In this document: positions 58,130 through 64,000 of the stretch, in pieces | How the letters are laid out: every line of letters begins with the position of its first letter | Numbering within the stretch: position 1 is the first letter of the stretch | NCBI GenBank assembly: GCA_964030475.1 | Contig: CAXIPT010000010.1 | Location: 2,435,234-2,499,233 of the forward strand | Direction: 5' to 3' | DNA length: 64,000 bases | Origin: Tethya wilhelma | Taxonomy: Eukaryota; Porifera; Demospongiae; Tethyida; Tethyidae | Program-made: the position numbers and the translations under genes | Notes under the pieces: model-generated | The model's database searches: none | What the model saw: only the letters and a program-made list of their open reading frames with translations | What the model was told of the DNA's origin: nothing

Positions 58130-58923
58130 CTATTTGTCTTTCTTTGTCTCCTCGCTCCCCAAGCCTCCCACAGCAACCTCAGGGACAATGAACCCATGAA
58201 TGTTGTCGAGAGGAACCATATATCGGATACAGTCAGACTCATAGACCTCAATGCAAGGGGCATTCCACTCCAGCTTATGTTTCTGAGAGAGAGAGAGAGA
58301 GAGAGTGGATGATCACAAGTTGACTGAAGCCTACAATCATTTCATAGGTAAGTTAAAACACACACACATACAACTAGTGTCGTACCTTGCAGTACCTCTC
58401 CAGGGCAGGGTACACACATTGTGGTGCTATCAAAATAGATAGCATACTTCGCCATGGAAACTCAGTAATCACAGACTTGTTACAAGTCGGAAAGGTCCAG
58501 ATAACGTAATCCTTTGATTTGAGCATCTCGTCTGTGGAAGAGCTATCCTCAGGAAGACAGCAACCTACAATGTAACGCAGCTTGTCCCCTGACACCTGTG
58601 TGTGTGGGTGTGTGGGTGTGGGTGTGGGTGTGTGGGTGGTGTAAAAATTATCACAATTTTTTGAAGAATTCAACCTTTCTTGTATCATCGTAATAGATTC
58701 CAAACTGCTTCAGATGTGGTACCATTGCTGAGAGATTTCTGAAGGCGGGTCCAGCGTTGCTGTAAGACCCGACGTGAATCTTGTAGGCAACCTTCTTTGG
58801 CATGGAGAGCGGGGTTGATATCCGTATTCTCAGAGCGTAGAAGAATCCGGCGTGCGTGAGCACAGCCAGGATTACGAGCAGTATCACAGCTGCTATGAAC
58901 AGACCGTAGTACAACCACGCCAT
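58130..58923 (-). CDS. TEX264: TEX264-like ER membrane protein (3 exons)
   Basis: Minus-strand exons 58923-58675, 58595-58386 and 58282-58130; 203 residues, phase 0 introns. TEX264 is a single-pass ER protein with a GyrI-like domain that acts in mammals as an ER-phagy receptor and in p97/SPRTN DNA-protein crosslink repair. Seen here: an N-terminal membrane anchor (LFIAAVILLVILAVLTHAGF), then VAYKIHVGSY, FGIYYDD, LRYIVGCCL, WTFPTCNKSVITEFPWRSML and CVYPALERYCK, in the order of the vertebrate protein (AYKFHMGLY, AVYYDN, FPYTTILSIWLA, RVHPALDTY). It ends soon after the GyrI-like domain (GFIVPEVAVGG...KKDK). The long disordered C-terminal tail with the LC3-interacting motif of human TEX264 (about 313 residues) is not encoded in these exons. 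Confidence 0.85.
58284..58305. repeat. (GA)n microsatellite
   Basis: GA run that forms the polypyrimidine tract of the last TEX264-like intron on the minus strand. Confidence 0.9.
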
Positions 58924-59485
58924 GGCGACTTGTAGCCTCCCTTGTATCTTCTTGTTTTTAGCTGTGAAAGAGCTTCTCTCTCAGTTGATCACTTCCGGAC
59001 AATGTTGGCATGCCACGTGGTTGGTTCCTGTCCTAAGCTCCGCCCACTAAATGACCAATGACGTAATTGTATGCTTACGTCGACAAATTTTAATTTTTCG
59101 CATTACGTAATTTCCTAATTTAGCAAAACAGAGGTCACGAGTAGTACACAACTACACAAGAAGCTAGCAACGACTTTTGAACGTTTATCTTGAGAAAAAC
59201 AAGAGAGAAAAGTGAGATCAAGTCAAAGCAAGGCTCTCTGAAGGTACTGGAGAGAGAAAGAGTGGTTGATTGAGAGAGAGACTACTTCTAAAGCTAGAGA
59301 ACAGGTACTTTTCTGACTTGTCGGCCAATCTCGTAAGAAAGCTTTCATAAAGCTTTTGGATAGCACGAATAAGCTATCACATTGATCAGACTACCCTTTT
59401 CTAGCGGTACAGTACTCTGATCATGAATAGTACTTCACTTTTGGTCAGTTTCTGAGAGAATTTCTGAAGCTTATCTCAAAGAAAT
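58924..59485. promoter_or_regulatory. Shared bidirectional promoter region, TEX264-like / RSBN1-like
   Basis: 562 bp between two divergent ATGs. Contains ACTTCCGG (ETS-type) at about 58991, CCACGTGG (E-box) at about 59014 and TACGTAAT palindromes at about 59062 and 59105. No TATA box is seen, fitting a housekeeping head-to-head pair. Confidence 0.55.
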
Positions 59486-60706
59486 ATGTCCACAGCTTTT
59501 GAGCCTGGTGTCTTCAACAGTGGAGCCTATCCAAGCCGTGTTGACAACCACATTGGTGAGCAGAAGCCACTGAAACTGACCAATGGATTCACAGACGTAG
59601 ACTACTCCATTCAATACAACTATGACAACAAAAAGGTGAAAGGGGAACCCCTCACTGACGAGAACTTAACGAGATTTATTCACGTCGAGACCCACCCCAA
59701 TGGCGGGGCGAGCGTTGTACACATGTACAATGAGGAGTTCTCCCACCTTGGAAAAGAAGAGAAACACAAACTGGCGGTGAACTTCTTCAAGGAGGTCTTG
59801 AAGGAGAAGCCAAAAGGAGTAGCCCAACATGTCATGGGAATTGTCCATGATGCAGCTACCTACATGCCGGAGTTGGTCCAACACCTAACTCTCTACAAGC
59901 CAGACCTGACGGTCAAGATCGGCAGGTTGAGCCACCTGAGTAAGAGCGAGATAGAGACCGTCAAGATGGAGGAATACCTGGAGAAAGTTCGCAGCACTTA
60001 TGCCCGTGGAACGTTTCGTTATGGTCCACTGATGCAGCTGAGTATTGTGGGACAAGTATCGGAGGAAAGTGGAGGCTACTTCCCCGAGTTCCTAGGTGAG
60101 GTCTTGGAGATGTTTAAGAGAGATTTCTGTCAACTTTATCTTGCTTAAGGAACAAGCGCTGTTTTGTTAAATGCGTAGCATTTTATGACATTCTATGAAC
60201 TTTTGTGACGTTTTTTGCTTTGTTTCTAACGCAATCTGGGTACCTTGTCCGAATACTAGCTCCGTGTATGTACGTATATTGCATGCTTGTCAACAAAAAG
60301 AGCTTCACAAAGCTGCATTTTATTTTTGGTAACAAAACAGTGCTTATATAGTGACACAGTTCCTTTAAGACAAATTTCTGTCATTTTTATACCTCTCTTT
60401 CTTAAATTGAATATTTCCATTCGACTTCCTTTGGTAGCCAAGTTGCTGTTAGTCATTTTTAAGCATGTACTGCGATTATTGTGTTACTATTTTTAGTATC
60501 TTAATACAATTACATCGTGATTACATCATCACAGATATCCTAGAGGAGTGTCCGTTCCTCCACATGACGTTGCCATGGGGAGAGCTCTCCCAACTCACCC
60601 TCCCTCGTCGTAGTGACAGTGACGATGGTCCGATCCTGTGGGTACGACCAGGGGAACAACTCATACCCACAGCAGAACTGGGAGGAACACCGAAGAAGAA
60701 GAGAAT
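59486..60706 (+). CDS. RSBN1: RSBN1 (KDM9)-family protein, first two exons (copy A)
   Basis: Exons 59486-60095 and 60535-60706 (phase 1 junction, open at phase 2 into the next intron). RSBN1 proteins are nuclear and are reported as histone H4K20me2 demethylases (KDM9). Recognisable family blocks: HPNGGASVVHMY, GVAQHVMGIVHDAATYMPEL, TYARGTFRYGPLMQLSIVG, GGYFPEFLDILEECPFL and DGPILWVRPGEQLIPTAELG. The N-terminus is short (about 70 residues before the conserved block) compared with vertebrate RSBN1. The catalytic C-terminal half should follow, but is not found before the join at 61085. Start: first ATG of the frame. Confidence 0.88.
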
Positions 60707-60874
60707 GTAAGTTTGAGAAATCACCATTTTTTATGTGCCATTTTAACAAGGTTTTTATGTAATATTGTGGCAAAGAAAGAGTTAGTATGCACAGCCATGT
60801 ACTGTACATGTGAAGGTTAAAGTCTGCTAGCAGAGAGTCCGTGCTATGTTTTCTGCTCTAAAACAGCAAAGATT

Positions 60875-61084
60875 GGTCGTTGAAAGCTGGGACTTACACC
60901 ATTACAATCAGATCAAAGAGATCTTTCAAATGATATGGTTTATATTGAAAATATAAAAAAGGTCATTTTTGTCAAAAAATCGCACTGGACCAAAGGCTAT
61001 AATCCATGGTTTTTGATGATTTTGGTCAAAATTTAAATCTGGCAATAAACCATATCATTTGAAAGATCTCTTCACACTGATCAC
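60875..61084. mobile_element. MITE-A copy cut by the n at 61085
   Basis: Same element and same position relative to the RSBN1 exon as the copy at 63347-63592. It ends abruptly at CACTGATCAC followed by n. Confidence 0.75.
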
Positions 61085-61107
61085 NTGCGACATCTTTTTT
61101 TTCATAG

Positions 61108-61221
61108 TATTTCTTGAGAACAAGTCAGGGATCTTGGTTTAGTGAGTTTGTAGAGAAAAGGACACCATTGGAGTACACTACCCTAGCATTAGTCTCCACC
61201 AACAGTACATTCTTCTCCTGA
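61108..61221 (+). CDS. Possible 3' terminal exon of an unknown gene
   Basis: After TTTTTTCATAG a frame reads YFLRTSQGSWFSEFVEKR...TNSTFFS and stops at 61219-61221. It lies between the n at 61085 and the importin-11 start. I do not recognise the family; it may be chance. Confidence 0.25.
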   Translation, partial: YFLRTSQGSWFSEFVEKRTPLEYTTLALVSTNSTFFS

Positions 61222-61284
61222 TGGACATGGATTGAACATGGGAGTCACCCAGCACTTGTGACCAGCAAAGCAACAAGCCAGGAA

Positions 61285-61311
61285 ACGGAAGTCAGGTGGG
61301 AAGTGACGTCA
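61285..61311 (+). promoter_or_regulatory. ETS and CRE sites of the importin-11 promoter
   Basis: ACGGAAGT (61285-61292, ETS-type) and TGACGTCA (61304-61311, perfect CRE) lie 38-65 bp upstream of the importin-11-like ATG, typical of a TATA-less housekeeping promoter. Confidence 0.55.
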
Positions 61312-61349
61312 CACAATGACCTACTGCACTTCTATTGGAGATTGAAGCC

Positions 61350-61698
61350 ATGAGTGCAGTGGTGAATGAGAGTGTCGTGTTGCAAGCTCTCCAGTTGGCG
61401 TGTAGCCAGGACCCCAGCGCCTTGAAGCTCGGGGAGAAACAGCTGGACACTTGGAAGAACGAGAAAGGATACTACGGCACTTTAGCTGTAAGAATATAAT
61501 GAATATCTTTGACTTTGTATCACTTTAGATAGTGAATAATTTATTCACTTTACAGTATTTTTTTTACTTTTTGTGACTGTTGTATGCTCTTAGAATGTGT
61601 TTGTGAACAAGTCCCTGGAGCCTGGTGTGCGATGGATGGCCCTCACGTGTGTCAAGAATGGAGTGGACCAACACTGGAGACTGGCCACAAAAACGTAT
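61350..61698 (+). CDS. IPO11: Importin-11-like N-terminus, cut by an assembly join
   Basis: Exons 61350-61487 and 61594 to about 61698. Importin-11 is a karyopherin-beta nuclear import receptor. The frame reads MSAVVNESVVLQALQLACSQ, DPSALKLGEKQLDTW, YYGTLA, then NVFVNKSLEPGVRWMALTCV and KNGVDQHWRLATKT. This matches the start of animal importin-11 (VVLQVLTQATSQD, LKPAEEQLKQWE, VRWLAVLYFKHGIDRYWRR). The sequence is lost at the single n at 61699, after which RSBN1 coding sequence begins in mid-exon. The rest of the gene is therefore not here. Confidence 0.8.
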
Positions 61699-61699
61699 N

Positions 61700-63177
61700 A
61701 CCCCAATGGCGGGGCGAGTGTTGTGCACATGTACAACGAGGAGTTCTCCCACCTTGGCAAAGAAGAGAAGCACAAACTGGCGGTGAACTTCTTCAAGGAG
61801 GTCTTGAAGGAGAAGCCGAAAGGAGTAGCCCAACATGTCATGGGGATCGTCCATGATGCAGCTACCTACATGCCGGAGCTGGTCCAACACCTAACTCTCT
61901 ACAAGCCAGACCTGACAGTCAAGATCGGCAGGTTGAGCCACCTGAGTAAGAGCGAGATAGAGACGGTCAAGATGGAGGAATACCTGGAGAAAGTTCGCAG
62001 CACTTATGCCCGTGGAACGTTTCGTTATGGTCCTCTGATGCAGCTGAGTATTGTGGGACAAGTGTCGGAGGAAAGTGGAGGCTACTTCCCCGAGTTCTTA
62101 GGTGAGGTTTTGGAGATGTTTGGGATAATTTCTTTCAGCTTTATCTCACTTAAAAGAACTGTGTCACTATATAAGTGCTGTTTTGTTACTAAAAGTAAAA
62201 TGCGTGATGTTTTATGACGTTCTATGACCTTTTGTGACGTTTTTTGTTTTGTTTCTAGCATGATCTGGGTACCACGTCTGGATATTGGCCCCTTGTACGT
62301 ACATATATTGCACATTTGTCAACAAAAGACCTCACAAAACATTACGCATTTTATTTTGGTCACAAAACAGTGCTTATATATATAGTGACACAGTTCCTTC
62401 ATACAGTGGCCCTGAAGGTTCAAACTGATTTTGCTAACCCATCTTTTGGTTGCTTTTCCAGCTTCCTACATCTAGGGCTGGGGCTAGGGGCTAGAGAATT
62501 TAGGTTAGGGGCTAGGGAATATAGGTTAGGGGCTAGGGCTTAGATGAAAATGCCCTAGCCTTAGCCCTAGCCCCTAACCCCTAGCTCCTAGCCTTTATTC
62601 CCTAGCCCCTAGCTCTAGCCCTAGCCCTAGTCCTAGCGCGAGCCTTAGCCTTAAACTTGGAAAAAAATCAATTTGATGAAAATGGCTTAGCCCCAGCCCT
62701 AGACTAAAACCCCTTAGACAAAATAGTTTAGATGAAAATTGCTTACATGACTTTGGAAATCGCTTAGAAAATAGCTTAGATAAAAAAATCAGTTAGTAAA
62801 ATCAGTTTAAACCTTCGGGGCCACCGTACCTTCAAGATAATTATGTCATTTTTATCTCTCTTTCTTAAATTGAATATTTCTGTTCAACTTCCTTTGGAAG
62901 CCGTTGCTGCTAGTCATGTTTGTGCTATTTTAAGCATGCACGGCGATTATTGTGTTACTATTTTTAGTATATTTATACAATTACATCGTGATTACATCAT
63001 CACAGATATCCTAGAGGAGTGTCCGTTTCTCCACATGACGTTGCCGTGGGGAGAACTCTCCCAACTCACCCTCCCTCGTCGTAGCGACAGTGACGATGGT
63101 CCGATCCTGTGGGTACGACCAGGGGAACAACTCATACCCACGGCAGAACTGGGGGGAACACCGAAGAAGAAGAGAAT
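61700..63177 (+). CDS. RSBN1: RSBN1-family partial second copy (copy B), likely other haplotype
   Basis: Exons 61700-62101 and 63006-63177 match copy A from 59694 onward. The protein is identical over the aligned part, with scattered mostly synonymous substitutions. The intron is 904 bp against 439 bp in copy A because of an inserted element (62402-62828). The 5' end is missing at the n (61699). Same exon phases, same 3' MITE-A. Identical protein with diverged introns suggests an allelic haplotype placed in tandem by the assembler. A true tandem duplication is possible but less likely. Confidence 0.8.
62402..62828. mobile_element. MITE with telomere-like CTAGGG hairpin core, inserted in RSBN1 copy B intron
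   Basis: Ends TAC(A/G)GTGGCCC(T/C)GAAGGTT on both strands, the inverted similarity continuing about 35 bp to ACTGATTTT(G/A)CTAA. It is flanked by direct repeats CCTTCA (62396-62401 and 62829-62834). Copy A has the empty site. The core is a large hairpin of (G)GGCTAGGG against CCCTAGCC(C) units. Confidence 0.8.
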
Positions 63178-63346
63178 GTAAGTTTGAGAAATCACCATTT
63201 TTTATGTGCCATTTTAACAAGGTTTTTATGTAATATTGTGGCAAAGAATGAGTTAGTTAATAGGCATATCCATGTACATGTAAAAGTTAAAGTCTGCTAG
63301 CAGAGAGTCCGTGCTACATGTTTTCTGCTCTAAAACAGTAAAGATT

Positions 63347-63592
63347 GGTCGTTGAAAGATGGGACTTGCACCATTACAATCAGATCAAAGGGATCTTTCA
63401 AATGATATGGTTTATATTGAAAATAGAAAAAAAGGTCGTTTTTGTCAAAAAATCGCACTGGACCAAAGGCTATAATCCATGGTTTTGGTGATTTTGGTCA
63501 AAATTTAAATCTTGCAATAAACCATATCATTTCTTCACACTGATCACAATGGTACCAATCCCAGCTTCATACGACCTTCCTAGACTGAGATA
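63347..63592. mobile_element. MITE-A, complete copy
   Basis: Runs from GGTCGTTGAAAGATGGGACT to CGACCTTCCTAGACTGAGATA, in the opposite orientation to 9618-9876. Contains AAATCGCACTGGACCAAAGG, the inverse of the core in the other copies. Confidence 0.75.
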
Positions 63593-63817
63593 TAACCCTA
63601 TATAAAGCTGATGTTACAGTAGTCCTCCCATATAGAGTATATATATGGCCCAGAAAAATTTTCATAAGTTGATTTTGTTCTTGCCAAAATGAAAAGAGAT
63701 AATCCTGGTATACTAGCATCTTGTTTTCACATGTTCTATACTGCCTAAACCTGTTTGATGAGTCAGTGCAGATGTACAGACATCCCACATATCTGTGTAT
63801 GTAGTAATGTGAGTAAC

Positions 63818-63820
63818 ATG

Positions 63821-63879
<59 letters not shown>
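63818..63879. repeat. (GT)n microsatellite
   Basis: Pure GT run of about 60 bp near the window end. Confidence 0.95.
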
Positions 63880-63881
<2 letters not shown>

Positions 63882-64000
63882 AATATAAGTGGGTGTGATT
63901 TGAATGACAAAGCTTATAAAGAGATGAATATGATGATGAATTGAGCAGCTGCTTTCATAGAAACAATACTGTTGTGTGTCTGTGTGTGTTATACTAATGG

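Larger units (their letters stand above)
63178..64000. other. RSBN1 copy B downstream intron
   Basis: Contains MITE-A (63347-63592) and a (GT)n tract (about 63818-63878). No further RSBN1 exon is visible before the window ends. Confidence 0.55.

Noticed and set aside
61597..62217. Fused importin-11/RSBN1 protein
   Set aside because: The frame crosses the single n at 61699 between two unrelated genes; best explained as an assembly join.
59486..63177. True tandem duplication of RSBN1
   Set aside because: Identical protein, same phases, same downstream MITE and bracketing n characters favour two haplotypes placed in series; not excluded outright.

Overview
This is eukaryotic genomic DNA: split genes with GT-AG introns, long microsatellites, hairpin MITE-like elements, TATA boxes and assembly gaps (one run of N plus four single n). 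The protein families (SUCO, TEX264, RSBN1, importin-11, Rab11-FIP, ID-like HLH) indicate an animal. Small introns, about 40% GC and a tandem array of receptors with YAVV/poly-lysine tails make me favour a non-bilaterian, most likely a demosponge. That last step is inference; no marker in the window proves it.

Region 1 (1-22753, + strand): the 3' three quarters of a SUCO/OPT/Slp1-like SUN-domain gene in 12 recognisable exons. Its large introns are rich in GT/CA repeats and MITEs. One intron carries a complete antisense four-exon gene for a small HLH protein without a basic region (ID/EMC-like, 7583-8579). An N gap lies in the last intron.

Region 2 (23604-52995, + strand): a tandem array of about 13 related type I membrane receptor genes (called R0-R13 here), which I consider the main discovery in the window. 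Each gene has a leader exon, a roughly 175-185 residue ectodomain exon (galactose-binding/discoidin-like by eye), and a Ser/Thr-rich stalk plus transmembrane exon. R1-R8 add a tail exon with up to three modules, each a YAVV-type tyrosine motif followed by a lysine run and a proline-rich stretch. R9, R11, R12 and R13 instead end about 10 residues after a different transmembrane segment. Every intron whose phase I worked out is phase 1, and at least two ectodomain classes occur with both tail types. This is the architecture of a paired (signalling versus tail-less) receptor cluster built by exon shuffling. The array also holds a gene broken by a MITE (R6), a tail deletion (R2), a pseudogene (R10), an orphan transmembrane exon and a gap-truncated first member (R0).

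Region 3 (53524-64000): a Rab11-FIP-like coiled-coil gene with an apparent second Rab-binding-domain-like motif; a short TEX264-like ER membrane protein gene on the minus strand; an RSBN1 (KDM9-family) gene sharing its 5' region head-to-head with TEX264; then a probably mis-scaffolded stretch in which a 613-bp piece holding the 5' end of an importin-11 gene sits between two single n characters, followed by a second, protein-identical RSBN1 segment that looks like the other haplotype.
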